Assembly: GCA_014859205.1 (NCBI GenBank) | Contig: JACUUR010000005.1 | Span: 1-34,401 of the forward strand | Reading direction: 5' to 3' | DNA from: Dehalococcoidia bacterium | Lineage (GTDB): Bacteria; Chloroflexota; Dehalococcoidia; GIF9; AB-539-J10 | Length of the DNA: 34,401 nt | Part shown: positions 9,388 to 19,541 of the stretch, in pieces | How the letters are laid out: every line of letters starts with the position of its first letter | Position numbering within the stretch: position 1 is the first letter of the stretch | Made by a program: the position numbers and the translations under genes | The notes under the pieces: generated by a model | The model's database searches: none | What the model saw: only the letters and a program-made list of their open reading frames with translations | What the model was told of the DNA's origin: nothing

Positions 9388-9555
9388 ATGATAGAGATCG
9401 GCAACAGAGCGCCCGATTTTGCGCTCAAGGAGCAGAACGGCAGAACCGTCAAGCTGACTGCGTTCAGGGGCAAGAGAGTACTGCTGTCTTTCCGGCCTCT
9501 GGCATGGACGGCGGTCTGCCATGACCAGATGCGACTGCTTGAGGAACGCCATTGA
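9388..9555 (+). pseudogene. Truncated peroxiredoxin (AhpC/TSA family), 55-aa N-terminal fragment
   Basis: [55 protein letters not shown] carries the PxxxTxxC peroxidatic motif but stops at the TGA; no remainder recognised downstream. Confidence 0.75.
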
Positions 9556-9607
9556 CCCTGCGGCAGGTCTCAGTGAGGGCAGGTTAGACCAAGGTGCGCA
9601 TATAGTG

Positions 9608-11641
9608 ATGGATTTGCAGCGGCCTAATCGCCTGGCTCAGGAAACTAGTCCCTATCTGCTGCAACACGCAGCCAATCCGGTGGACTGGTATCCCTGGGGC
9701 GATGAGGCTCTGGCGCGTGCCAGGCAGGAAGGCAAGCCCATACTATTGAGCATAGGTTACTCAGCCTGCCACTGGTGCCATGTCATGGCCCATGAATCTT
9801 TCGAGGATGAAGGCACCGCACGCCTGATGAATGACAACTTCGTCAATATCAAGGTGGACAGGGAGGAGCGTCCCGACCTGGATGTCGTGTACATGGAAGC
9901 AGTACAGGCCATTATCGGCAGTGGCGGCTGGCCGTTGACGGTGTTCCTGACTCCGGAGGGCAAACCCTTCTACGGAGGTACGTACTTTCCTCCCGAAGAC
10001 AGGCATGGTATGCCGGGCTTCGCCCGCGTTCTCAAGGCGGTGGCCGACTTCTACCATAACCGCCGCGGTGAGGTGGAGCAAGCTGCCCGGAAGATCACTA
10101 CGGCCCTTGAGGCAAGAGCCGACGCTGGCCAGGAGAGCGGTCCACTGGTGGCTGACACACTGAGCCAGGCGTTCTCAGCGCTTAAGGGCGACTTCGACGT
10201 TGCCAATGGTGGATTCGGGACGGCACCGAAGTTTCCGCAACCCCTGACGCTTGAGTTCCTGTTGAGGTACCACGGCCGCACCGGCAGCGAGCAAGCTCTG
10301 AGTATGGTGGAGACTACCCTGGAGAACATGGTGAAGGGTGGCATCTATGATCAGATAGGCGGGGGGTTTCACCGATATGCGACTGATGCTAGGTGGCTTG
10401 TGCCTCATTTCGAGAAGATGCTCTATGACAATGCCCTGCTGGGCCGGGCATATCTGGACGCCTATATCGTTACCGGAAGAGCGTTGTTCCGGCGTATAAC
10501 TGAGGAGACCATTGATTATGTGCTACGTGAGATGACCAGCCCTGAGGGCGGCTTCTACAGCACTCAGGACGCGGACAGCGAAGGCATGGAAGGCAAGTAC
10601 TATCTGTGGTCGTATCAGGAAGTCGTGGAAGTGCTGGGCAGTGACGCGGCCCGTATGGTCAATGATTACTATGGTGTTACAACCAAGGGCAACTTCGAGG
10701 GTGCCAACATCCTGCATATTCACGGAGACGTGCCCGACGAGGAGCCGGACATTATCAAGCAGGCCAAAGCGAGCCTGCTTTGCGTGCGTGAAAAGCGGGT
10801 CAGACCGGCACGCGATGACAAAGTCCTGACCTCATGGAACGGGTTGATGCTGGCCGGCCTTGCCGAGGCCGCCTGCGTCCTTGATCGAGAAGACTACCTC
10901 GCAGCCGGGATTGCCAATGCCTCGTTTGTCCTGAAAGAGATGATGTCCGCGGGATATCTCAAACACACTTACAGGGAGGGCAAAGCGACGATCGAAGGAT
11001 ATCTTGACGATTATGCGCTTCTCATAGAGGGTCTGCTGAGTTTACACCAGGCTTCTTTCGATGGCAGGTGGCTCAGGGAAGGGATCAGATTGACCGATGT
11101 CATGGTCGAGGAGTTCTGGGATGAATCAACCGGCATGTTCTACGATACGGGCGGGAAACACGAAGAGCTGTTCGTTCGACCGAGGAACACCCACGACGGG
11201 GCGGTGCCGTCCGGTCCATCGGCGGCAACCCTGGCGCTGCTGAAGGTCTCGCGGCTAACCGGCAACCAGAGACTCGAGGAAATGGCAACTGCATCACTGA
11301 AGGCTGTCCAGGGTCTTATGGCCCGTCACCCGCTCGCCTTTGGCAACTGGCTGTGTGCATTGGACTTCTGCCTTTCTCAGCCCAGGGAAATCGCCATAGT
11401 GGGCTCGCACAGAGAGGCAGCGGCCGCCGGATTGCTGCGTGTTCTCTTCAATACCTGGCTGCCCAACAAGGTGGTTGCCGCCTGCGATCCCGCTGACACC
11501 GCCTCTATGGATGATGTGATTCTCCTTCAGGACAGGTCCATGATAGATCAGCGACCGACGGTATTCGTGTGTGATCGCCGTTCCTGCCGGAGACCCGTGA
11601 ATGACCCAGATTCGCTGCGCAAGCTGCTGCATGGCGATTAG
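9608..11641 (+). CDS. DUF255 / YyaL / spermatogenesis-associated-20-like protein, thioredoxin-like N-terminal domain
   Basis: [74 protein letters not shown]. Start moved from 9521 to ATG 9608, just before the conserved domain. Confidence 0.92.
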   Translation: MDLQRPNRLAQETSPYLLQHAANPVDWYPWGDEALARARQEGKPILLSIGYSACHWCHVMAHESFEDEGTARLMNDNFVNIKVDREERPDLDVVYMEAVQAIIGSGGWPLTVFLTPEGKPFYGGTYFPPEDRHGMPGFARVLKAVADFYHNRRGEVEQAARKITTALEARADAGQESGPLVADTLSQAFSALKGDFDVANGGFGTAPKFPQPLTLEFLLRYHGRTGSEQALSMVETTLENMVKGGIYDQIGGGFHRYATDARWLVPHFEKMLYDNALLGRAYLDAYIVTGRALFRRITEETIDYVLREMTSPEGGFYSTQDADSEGMEGKYYLWSYQEVVEVLGSDAARMVNDYYGVTTKGNFEGANILHIHGDVPDEEPDIIKQAKASLLCVREKRVRPARDDKVLTSWNGLMLAGLAEAACVLDREDYLAAGIANASFVLKEMMSAGYLKHTYREGKATIEGYLDDYALLIEGLLSLHQASFDGRWLREGIRLTDVMVEEFWDESTGMFYDTGGKHEELFVRPRNTHDGAVPSGPSAATLALLKVSRLTGNQRLEEMATASLKAVQGLMARHPLAFGNWLCALDFCLSQPREIAIVGSHREAAAAGLLRVLFNTWLPNKVVAACDPADTASMDDVILLQDRSMIDQRPTVFVCDRRSCRRPVNDPDSLRKLLHGD

Positions 11642-11672
11642 CATCAGCTTGGGACATGGCCACACAGGTTGC

Positions 11673-11701
11673 TTTACAGTGCTACGGGCCTGTCATATAA
11701 T
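11673..11701 (+). promoter_or_regulatory. Sigma70-type promoter for the TspO-like gene
   Basis: TTTACA (11673-11678), 17-nt spacer, TATAAT (11696-11701), 35 nt before the ATG. Confidence 0.65.
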
Positions 11702-11736
11702 GCCTCAACTATGAATATGCAATAGGAGGTCTATCG

Positions 11737-12528
11737 ATGATGAGCAACCGTACCGTGCTTGTGCTTTCGATTCTGAACCTGCTGGGATTTCTGGGCACTG
11801 TCGTCGTTAACGCCCTGGCCAATATCATTCCCATAGGAGGGATAACTACCAGCGAGGTATCCGATCTGTATCCGAATCTGTTTACGCCGGCGGGCTTGAC
11901 ATTCGCGATCTGGGGACTAATCTATGTGCTGCTGGCCGTGTTCGTGATATATCAACTGCTCCCATCTGTCAGGCGCGACCCCGAGAAAAGCGAATTCGTA
12001 CGCAGGATCGGGCCGTTCTTCTTCATCTCCAGTCTGGCCAACATCGGCTGGATATTTGCCTGGCATTATCAGAACATAGCCCTTTCCGTGGTCTTGATGC
12101 TGATACTGCTGGGATCGTTGCTGCTGACCTACTTAAGGCTGGGTGTAGGTAAGGCAGAGGTGACCAAGGTCGTGAAGTATGCGGTGCACCTTCCCTTCAG
12201 TGTTTACCTTGGTTGGATTACAGTAGCTACGATTGCCAACGTTACCATCTTCCTGGTTGATGCGAACTGGGGAGCTTTCGGGCTTGGCGAGCAGTTCTGG
12301 GCGGTGGCCGTGATCGCGGTCGGTATTGTTATCGCACTGGCCATGCTGTTCACACGGAGGGACACGTACTACGCCCTTGTCGTCGATTGGGCCTTACTGG
12401 GGATACTGCTAAGAAGACTGTCCGGTACCACTGTGCCCGATCAGGGTGTGGTAGCTGTTGCGATAGCAGGACTGGCCATCATCACTGTGTCGATCATAGT
12501 GCAGGCTGCGCGAAGGAAGGTGTACTAA
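11737..12528 (+). CDS. TspO/MBR-related integral membrane protein
   Basis: Multi-TM protein with LFTPAGLTFAIWGLIYVLLAVFVIYQL and ANIGWIFAWHYQNIALSVVLMLILLGSLL, typical of large bacterial TspO-related proteins. Confidence 0.75.
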   Translation: MMSNRTVLVLSILNLLGFLGTVVVNALANIIPIGGITTSEVSDLYPNLFTPAGLTFAIWGLIYVLLAVFVIYQLLPSVRRDPEKSEFVRRIGPFFFISSLANIGWIFAWHYQNIALSVVLMLILLGSLLLTYLRLGVGKAEVTKVVKYAVHLPFSVYLGWITVATIANVTIFLVDANWGAFGLGEQFWAVAVIAVGIVIALAMLFTRRDTYYALVVDWALLGILLRRLSGTTVPDQGVVAVAIAGLAIITVSIIVQAARRKVY

Positions 12529-12619
12529 CCAGGGCCAAGACGCGGAGCACAGCGCAGTCTGTTGACTTGACATAACATCTGCCTCGAGGCCGCAGTGGAG
12601 ATCAGCAGTGTTGGGGCCA

Positions 12620-13258
12620 TCAAGGCCCGGTTTCACTCCGGGTCCGTCCTGCCCTGAGGCTGAGGGATCTCATGGGTGGGATGAATCGTCCCGTTCGCTG
12701 CATATAGGAACCATACTCCTCGCCGAACCTCTCCAGAAGCATTTCCTCCTCCCTCCTGACACGTAATAGGATGACCAGACTCAGGCCCGCCAACCAGGTC
12801 ACGCCCATGAACCAGTTTGCCGTAAGGAAAAAGACGGCTGCATGCAGGAGGTAGAAGGCTGAATACATGGGATGCCTTATCCGGCTGTAAGGTCCGTCGG
12901 TAACGAGCACCTGGCGGTCCTTGATTCTGAGACTGGCCGAGTGACTGCTTCCCAGGCTCCGGTGTATCCAGACGAACCACAGGAGAGCTACCAGGCCCAG
13001 CAAGGAACCCAGTAGCCTCGACCAGGCCGGAAGTGGCAGGGACGCCCATGCCAGCATCTGGGGGAACCAGATGAATAGGAAGAAGGTAAACACCTCATAG
13101 CAGATGAATATGCTCAGCCATATCGAGTATCTCCTGCGCTCCTCGATGACGGTCCGATAGCCGGCCCTCCTCGTCTTCACGTAGTACATAATACGTATGA
13201 CAGAGAATGCCGAGAACAGGGTTATCAGCACGATCTTAGATACTTCGTCAATCGTCAT
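12620..13258 (-). CDS. Isoprenylcysteine carboxyl methyltransferase (ICMT)-like membrane protein
   Basis: TDGPYSRIRHPMYSAFYLLHAAVFFLTANW and C-terminal RREEEMLLERFGEEYGSYMQRTGRFIP. Confidence 0.85.
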   Translation of the reverse strand: MTIDEVSKIVLITLFSAFSVIRIMYYVKTRRAGYRTVIEERRRYSIWLSIFICYEVFTFFLFIWFPQMLAWASLPLPAWSRLLGSLLGLVALLWFVWIHRSLGSSHSASLRIKDRQVLVTDGPYSRIRHPMYSAFYLLHAAVFFLTANWFMGVTWLAGLSLVILLRVRREEEMLLERFGEEYGSYMQRTGRFIPPMRSLSLRAGRTRSETGP

Positions 13259-13568
13259 ATCGCTGTTGAACTCCGTAGCTTATACGGGCGAATCGGGGCA
13301 TATACTATATGGTCTTCCAGTTAGGGTCAAGCTGTATCAGGTGTGCGAGCATCCCGTGGGAAAACCCGCGGCGGTAGACCGGGGGCGGGCAAGAAAGGAC
13401 TCTGCAAAGAGGTGCTTCCGCCCGGGCGTAGTTGATCAGGGAACGCTGTTTGATGTGTTATAATCCCGCAACGTACGAGACGAATGGACCTGCTCGGTAT
13501 GTGAAGAGGACAGGCAAGCGAAATCCGAGGCATGTTATAGTCATCTGAGGCACAGGAGGTAGACGGAG

Positions 13569-14063
13569 ATGGCAGGCACAATGTACGAGGAGAGAATCTA
13601 CTCAAGGTGGAACATCACCATTATGAGCATAGTCGTATTCGCCCTGCTGGCAGTGCTTATCAGGCAACTGGTCGCAGGCCCGCTGGGAACTAATCCAGCC
13701 CCGAACTCCTTTTTGATGGGGATGATCGTGCTATTCTTGGCCATCGGGGTGAACTTCGCCGCACTGAGAGTCAGTGTGGACATGCGGGGAATATTGGTGG
13801 GATACGGGATCATCCGACATCAGATACCCTGGGGTGAGGTCGTCGGCTGCCGGTTGGATGAAGCCTCGGCAATCAGGTACGGGGGGTGGGGCATACGCAC
13901 GGGCTGGGTAGGCGGCAAGCGACGCCTGGTGTATAACATCATCGGCGCTCCCCGGGTGGTGGTGGAGAAGAGGCTGGGCAATTATCAGGAGTTCATCTTC
14001 TCCACTGGGAATCCTGAGGCAGTCATGAAGGCAATAAACGAGGGCCTCGGCAGGAGATCCTGA
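13569..14063 (+). CDS. Small membrane protein of unknown function (two predicted TM helices, PH-like C-terminal domain possible)
   Basis: Two N-terminal hydrophobic segments followed by a soluble beta-rich-looking region; SD AGGAGGT upstream. Confidence 0.6.
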   Translation: MAGTMYEERIYSRWNITIMSIVVFALLAVLIRQLVAGPLGTNPAPNSFLMGMIVLFLAIGVNFAALRVSVDMRGILVGYGIIRHQIPWGEVVGCRLDEASAIRYGGWGIRTGWVGGKRRLVYNIIGAPRVVVEKRLGNYQEFIFSTGNPEAVMKAINEGLGRRS

Positions 14064-14205
14064 GCGCAGGTGCTGGTGCTGTTTCGTGGCGACGACTCCT
14101 ATTGTGATCGGGACCTAGCCTCTGTGTAGACCGGGCAGCCTCAGGAGTTCTTCAGCTACCAGGGGCGAGTTTGTCCATTCCCGGCAGTGGGTTCGAGGGC
14201 CATGG

Positions 14206-15402
14206 TCAGGCGATTGTTTTGTCATCGGGCCTGACCGACAGCAGCAGTAGTGAGGATACTACGGCCAGCACCAGGCCGTAGACAAATGTCGCCCCAGGGC
14301 TGATCCTGTCCCAGAGCATACCGGCAATAAGGCCGCCGGGCAGGGCCACCAGCCCCACTGCGGTATGAAACGTGCCCAGGGTGGTAGCCCTCAGATGTTC
14401 GGGTGAGAAATCGACCACGTATGCCCGTTGCACACTGTCAAACATAGCAAAGGACACGCCGTAGACTGCAAAGAACGGTAAGACGCTGTAGAGGCTCGAG
14501 GTGAATACCAGGCCGAAAGAGACAATGGCGAATAACAGGTAACTCGCCAGCAAGACCGGCTTCCTTCCGATTCTGTCCGACAGCATCCCTGCCGGTATCG
14601 CGGCAATCACGTAGGTGACATAGAACAACACGTACAGGAGTATCGCTGTCTGATCGGTCAACCCGATGTCCCTGGCCCGCAATAGAAGAAAGGCATAACC
14701 GAAGTGGCCCAGATGGAAGACCGAGGCCGCAGCAATAAGCATCTTCAAGTTACCGGGCAATGCCCTGAAGCTCACCCGCATCGACGCTGGCAACACTCGC
14801 TGCGGCTGCGCCGCCGGCTCTTTGATGAGCAGGACGAATAGCACTGCTGCTATTCCCGGGATACCGGCAAGCAGGAATATCCCGGCATAGTCTGAGTCGG
14901 TAGCCGATAGTAGAGCAAAGGCCAGCAGCGCACCCAGCACCGAGCCAAGCCCATCCATGGCCCTGTGAAATCCATAGGCTTTGCCCCGGACACTTCGGTC
15001 CACCGATTCAGCTACAAGAGCATCTCTGGGGGCAGCTCTTATGCCCTTGCCGACTCTCTCTATCACCCTGACTACCAGAACCAGAGGCCATATCTGAGCC
15101 AGAGCAAACAGGGGCTTTGTGATTGCTGATAGAGAATAGCCGATGAGGACAAACAGCTTCCTCCGCTTGATCCTGTCGGACCAGTAGCCGGAGAAGACCT
15201 TGACCAGGGACGCGGTTGCCTCCGCGGCCCCTTCCACTATGCCTACCACCGAGGCCGAAGCACCCAGGACGCCGACCAGGTATAAGGGAATCAGAGGAAA
15301 GACCATCTGGCTGCTGAGATCGGTGAACAGGCTGACCAGTCCGAGCAGGAACACGTTTCTGGTGATGCCGCTAAGAATGCCGCTCTTCCGGTCTTTGTTC
15401 AT
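14206..15402 (-). CDS. MFS transporter
   Basis: About 12 hydrophobic segments; MFS loop motifs SGYWSDRIKRRK and AGMLSDRIGRKPVL. Confidence 0.88.
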   Translation of the reverse strand: MNKDRKSGILSGITRNVFLLGLVSLFTDLSSQMVFPLIPLYLVGVLGASASVVGIVEGAAEATASLVKVFSGYWSDRIKRRKLFVLIGYSLSAITKPLFALAQIWPLVLVVRVIERVGKGIRAAPRDALVAESVDRSVRGKAYGFHRAMDGLGSVLGALLAFALLSATDSDYAGIFLLAGIPGIAAVLFVLLIKEPAAQPQRVLPASMRVSFRALPGNLKMLIAAASVFHLGHFGYAFLLLRARDIGLTDQTAILLYVLFYVTYVIAAIPAGMLSDRIGRKPVLLASYLLFAIVSFGLVFTSSLYSVLPFFAVYGVSFAMFDSVQRAYVVDFSPEHLRATTLGTFHTAVGLVALPGGLIAGMLWDRISPGATFVYGLVLAVVSSLLLLSVRPDDKTIA

Positions 15403-15576
15403 CCTTCTCGTTCCGTACTGCGCCTGAAGATGCGACCGGCCTGTATTCGCTGTGGCCCCGACGACTCGACTGCGAGTTCGCGGGTTCCGCGGCCTGTTTT
15501 GTTGGGCCCCCTGCGAGTTGCCTTCTGGCTGTCGAGATCAGGCAATGGTTGAGGCACAGTTGCTAGACGGGAACTG

Positions 15577-16320
15577 CTATTCCCAGCGGAAGAGGCGTAT
15601 CGCCAGTAGAAGGCTGACGACGAACCAGCCGCCGACGAAGAGAAGCTCGCGCCACATTTCTCCGATGCCGCGGTCCATTATCATCACCGCCCGTAGCACG
15701 TCATTGAGGTTGGTTGAGGGCAGCGCGTTGGAAAAGGCCCGCAGAAACTCCGGCATCATCTCGTTGGGGAAGAAGACACCTCCTAGAAACATGAGCATGA
15801 AGAACACGATCATGCTGATGCCATTGGCGGCGCGGGCGCTCTTGATCAGGCCCGCGAGAAGAAAAGCGATGCTCAGGAAACACAGAGCGCCCAGGGTCAC
15901 AACCAGCCATACCCAGAACAGATTGCCGCTGATCTGGATGCTAAAGGCGAGGCTGCCCACAATCAGCAGCAGTGTCGTTTGTACAAGTATGACCGCGTAA
16001 CGCTGTATGAGTTGCCCGCCCAGTAGGGTATGTCTCTTCAGGGGCGTCAGCGACAGACGGCGGTATATTCCTCTCTCCCGCTCCTCGGCGAACCCGCTGG
16101 TGGTGGCCATGATGCCGGAGGTCATCAGTGCCATCACAATAATGCCCGGCAGTATGTACTCGATGGCCCGTAGCTCGAAGAAGTCCCACACGATATCACC
16201 GTAGATGAGTCCGAACAGGACGATGAAGAAGAGGGGGAAGGCCAGAGTCCAGAACAGGTCATCCTTTCGTCGCAGGAACAACCTTGTCTCCAGCCTGACC
16301 TGGCGGGCAAGAATTCTCAC
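15577..16320 (-). CDS. ABC-2 type transporter permease
   Basis: Six-TM ABC-2 pattern with YILPGIIVMALMTSGIMATTSGFAEERERGIYRRLSLTPL; adjacent to the ATPase. Confidence 0.88.
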   Translation of the reverse strand: MRILARQVRLETRLFLRRKDDLFWTLAFPLFFIVLFGLIYGDIVWDFFELRAIEYILPGIIVMALMTSGIMATTSGFAEERERGIYRRLSLTPLKRHTLLGGQLIQRYAVILVQTTLLLIVGSLAFSIQISGNLFWVWLVVTLGALCFLSIAFLLAGLIKSARAANGISMIVFFMLMFLGGVFFPNEMMPEFLRAFSNALPSTNLNDVLRAVMIMDRGIGEMWRELLFVGGWFVVSLLLAIRLFRWE

Positions 16321-16327
16321 AGTACCG

Positions 16328-17245
16328 TCACTCCCTCAACTGTCTTCCGGTGAGGGCCAGGAACACGTCCTCCAGGGTGGCCTTCTGCACCGAAATGCTC
16401 TCCAAATCGATGTCGTTGTCGGCGGCCATACGGGTGATCTCCTTCAGCACCTGTGATGAGTTCTTGGTGTGCAGCAGGATCTTATCATCCCCGTCACTGA
16501 TCCGGGCGGGCAGTTCGGCTTGCTTTAGCAGCGACCGAAGGGTTTCGGAGGGGTGGTCGATCTCGATCCTGGACTCCAATCCGGCACCTGCGATCAGAGC
16601 CTCTGGGGTGTCCAGGGCGATAATTCTGCCGTGGTCCATGATGGCGACCCTGCGGCAGAGTTGCTCGGCCTCCTCCATGTAATGAGTGGTCAGGATTACG
16701 GTCTTTCCCTTCTGTTTGAGGCCAGTTATCGTGCTCCACATACTTCGCCTAGCCTGGGGATCGAGTCCGGTGGTTGGCTCGTCCAGAAAGAGCACGCCCG
16801 GGTCGTTTACCAGGGCCAGCGCCAGAGCAAGCCGCTGCTTCTGACCGCCGGAGAGCTGGCTGACATAGCTGTCTCGCTTGTCTGTGAGGGACACTTCTTC
16901 AAGCAATGTAGAGGTCGGGATTGCCCTCCGATAGTAGCCTCCGAAGAGGTCCACCGCCTCTTTCACTCGTATCTGCTCGTAAAGAGAAGTTGTCTGAAGC
17001 TGGACGCCGATGAGTTCCTTGATCCGCTCCGGCTCACGCAGGGCGTCAATGCCACAGACACTGACCTCGCCGCCGTCCGGCTTGCGCAGGCCCTCTATGA
17101 TCTCGATTGTGGTCGTCTTGCCGGCTCCGTTGGGACCGAGCACCCCGAATATCTCGCCTTCCTCAACGCTGAAGCTTATACCATCAACAGCTAGCAGGCC
17201 GCCATACCTTTTGCTGAGGTTCCTCACTGTTACAACGGTGCTCAT
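16328..17245 (-). CDS. ABC transporter ATP-binding protein (start reassigned from 17290 to internal ATG)
   Basis: Walker A GPNGAGKTTTIE, signature LSGGQKQRLALALAL, Walker B VLFLDEPTTGLD; conserved domain starts MSTVVTVRNLSKRYGG. Confidence 0.92.
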   Translation of the reverse strand: MSTVVTVRNLSKRYGGLLAVDGISFSVEEGEIFGVLGPNGAGKTTTIEIIEGLRKPDGGEVSVCGIDALREPERIKELIGVQLQTTSLYEQIRVKEAVDLFGGYYRRAIPTSTLLEEVSLTDKRDSYVSQLSGGQKQRLALALALVNDPGVLFLDEPTTGLDPQARRSMWSTITGLKQKGKTVILTTHYMEEAEQLCRRVAIMDHGRIIALDTPEALIAGAGLESRIEIDHPSETLRSLLKQAELPARISDGDDKILLHTKNSSQVLKEITRMAADNDIDLESISVQKATLEDVFLALTGRQLRE

Positions 17246-17396
17246 CTGCTGAATCGTGCGCATGTTATCAGATTGCGGTCTGTCCTGCAAAGCTGTCCGC
17301 TCATCACGTCACGGGCGCAGCCGAGGCAAAAAGGGATACTGAAGAAGCGCTTGATCGATACCGGGCAGCAAGCGAGGGTCGCCTGGAAGCGAGCAA

Positions 17397-19136
17397 TCAC
17401 AGCCCGGCGAGCAGTTCCTTAACCCGCACCGCCAGGTTTTCCAGAGGCACGAGGTCTGTCTCCTGAGCAGTACGGCGTTTCACCTCTACGCTCTGGCTCT
17501 GTAGAGTGCGGGGAGACAGGGTCAACCGAAGGGGTATTCCCAGCAGGTCGGCATCGTTGAACTTCACGCCCGGAGAGTCGTCACGGTCATCGAAGAGCAC
17601 CTCTATGTTCTGTTCCTGAAGTTCCCGGTAGACCTTCTCCGCCGTAGGCAACACGGACGGCTTGTCCAGGTTCAGCGCACAAAGGTGGATCTGGTAAGGC
17701 GTTACGGAGGGAGGCCAGATGATCCCTTTGTCATCGTGACTCTGCTCCACTATAGCCGCCAGCAATCTTCCCAGTCCGATGCCGTAGCTGCCCATGAAAA
17801 TGGGATGCGACCTGCCTTCGCTGTCGAGGTAAGATGCTCCGAACCTCTCGCTGATAAAGGTGCCCAGCTTGAATACATGGCCGACCTCGATGCCGCGGTC
17901 TGACGACAACTCGGCTCGACATTTGGGACAGTAATGTCCAGGCTGAGCAACAGCGACGTCGGTAAGGAGGTCGACCTGGAAGTCCCTGGGGTAGCGCACG
18001 TTCTTGAGGTGGTATTCCGGCTTGTTGGCGCCGACTATGAAGCTGGAGCCCGAGGCTATGGAATCGTCGCCCAGGAACTTCACTCCCCTGATCCCGACCG
18101 GCGAGGCGAAGCCGGCCACGATTCCGGCCTCCGCTACCTCAGCCTCCGTAGCCAGGCGAAGATCTGCGCATTTCAGCGCGTTTCGCAGTTTAGTCTCGTT
18201 GACCTCGAGATCACCGCGAATGACGACGAAGACAAACTCACCGTCGGCATAGTAGAACACAGCCTTCAGAGTGTGACTCGCCGGGACGCCGAGGAGATCG
18301 GCTACCTGCAGTATGGTCTTCGCCCCCGGAGTGGCTATCTCCTGCACGGGCAAGGGATTATCCGACTGCCCTTCTCTGTTTGCGGGGCTTTGCCCTTGCT
18401 CGGCGCTACTCTCGGTCTTGGCAAACTCGGCCTTTTCGGCATTGGCAGCGTAGCCACAAGCGGAGCAGAAGATGACCTCGTCCTCGCCGCCCTCGGTAAG
18501 GACCATGAACTCGTCGGATTCCTTGCCCCCTATGGCGCCGCTGTCCGCCTCCACCATTAACACGGGCAGGCCGATGCGCTCATATATGGCGCTGTAAGCC
18601 TGTTTCATTCTTCGGTAGCTCTGATCAAGGCCCGCCTCGTCGGCATCAAAGCTGTAGAGGTCCTTCATGATGAACTCGCGGACTCTCAGCAGTCCGCCGC
18701 GGGGTCGGGGTTCATCGCGAAGCTTGGTCTGCATCTGATAGAGGAGTAGAGGCAGTTCACGGTAGCTTTGAACATAGCGGTGGACAAGGTCAGCCATTAT
18801 CTCCTCATGTGTGGGCCCCAGTGCCAGTGTGTGCTCCTTGCGGTCGGTCAAGGTAAACAGCGACTTGCCGAAGGAGACGTGGCGTCCTGACTGCTGCCAG
18901 AACTCAAAGGGCTGCAGCACAGGCAACATCACCTCCTGCCCGCCGGCCTTATCCATCTCCTCGCGGACTATGCCTTCGATCTTCCTCAGTACCCTCCAAC
19001 CCAGGGGCAGATAGGAGTAGATCCCGGCGGCCGTCTGGGCGATCATTCCTGCCCTGAGCAATAGCTGGTGGCTTATGCTCTCTGCATCAGCAGGCGCCTG
19101 CCTCAATGTCTTGCCGAAAAGTTTTGAAAGACGCAT
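17397..19136 (-). CDS. proS: Prolyl-tRNA synthetase (bacterial type with insertion editing domain)
   Basis: MRLSKLFGKTLRQAPADAESISHQLLLRAGMI, GPTHEEIMADLV, RDEPRPRGGLLRVREFIMKDLYSFD, GSYGIGLGRLLAAIVEQSHDDKGIIWP. Confidence 0.96.
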   Translation of the reverse strand: MRLSKLFGKTLRQAPADAESISHQLLLRAGMIAQTAAGIYSYLPLGWRVLRKIEGIVREEMDKAGGQEVMLPVLQPFEFWQQSGRHVSFGKSLFTLTDRKEHTLALGPTHEEIMADLVHRYVQSYRELPLLLYQMQTKLRDEPRPRGGLLRVREFIMKDLYSFDADEAGLDQSYRRMKQAYSAIYERIGLPVLMVEADSGAIGGKESDEFMVLTEGGEDEVIFCSACGYAANAEKAEFAKTESSAEQGQSPANREGQSDNPLPVQEIATPGAKTILQVADLLGVPASHTLKAVFYYADGEFVFVVIRGDLEVNETKLRNALKCADLRLATEAEVAEAGIVAGFASPVGIRGVKFLGDDSIASGSSFIVGANKPEYHLKNVRYPRDFQVDLLTDVAVAQPGHYCPKCRAELSSDRGIEVGHVFKLGTFISERFGASYLDSEGRSHPIFMGSYGIGLGRLLAAIVEQSHDDKGIIWPPSVTPYQIHLCALNLDKPSVLPTAEKVYRELQEQNIEVLFDDRDDSPGVKFNDADLLGIPLRLTLSPRTLQSQSVEVKRRTAQETDLVPLENLAVRVKELLAGL

Positions 19137-19175
19137 TTCAACTCCGTCCTCAGTATGGATGATGTATCTGCGCGA

Positions 19176-19460
19176 TCAGTCCAGGCTAAACGGAGGGTAC
19201 TCGTCCGTAAGCAGCAGATAGTATCCCTGAGCCCTGGTGGACCAGCGGAGGTAGCCACTGACAAAATCGAATGCCCATCTGGGATATCTGCCGGTGAAAA
19301 GTATCGCCCACCATGAGATGAACGCAACGACTCCCGCGGCAATGCCCAGGAAGTACAGGCAGATAGCGTGCGGTATAGCCAGGATGTACCTGAAGAAGGT
19401 GGTCAGCCTGGAGAGCCTTTCTTTGTATCTGAAACCTACAGTTATGGGATATTCTTCCAT
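19176..19460 (-). CDS. DUF4389-like small membrane protein
   Basis: EEYPITVGFRYKERLSRLTTFFRYILAIPHAICLYFLG and FTGRYPRWAFDFVSGYLRWSTRAQGYYLLLTDEYPPF; SD GGGAGGAAACGAGAA before ATG 19460. Confidence 0.8.
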   Translation of the reverse strand: MEEYPITVGFRYKERLSRLTTFFRYILAIPHAICLYFLGIAAGVVAFISWWAILFTGRYPRWAFDFVSGYLRWSTRAQGYYLLLTDEYPPFSLD

Positions 19461-19541
19461 TTCTCGTTTCCTCCCTTGTAGTTGTTCTTCTGTACTCAAG
19501 CCCGCGGTGGCTCTGCGTCATGCTGCCCGCCGCCGGAGCGC

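Noticed and set aside
15452-16000. 182-aa + strand ORF opposite the ABC-2 permease
   Set aside because: Low-complexity Arg/Ser-rich product typical of antisense translation.
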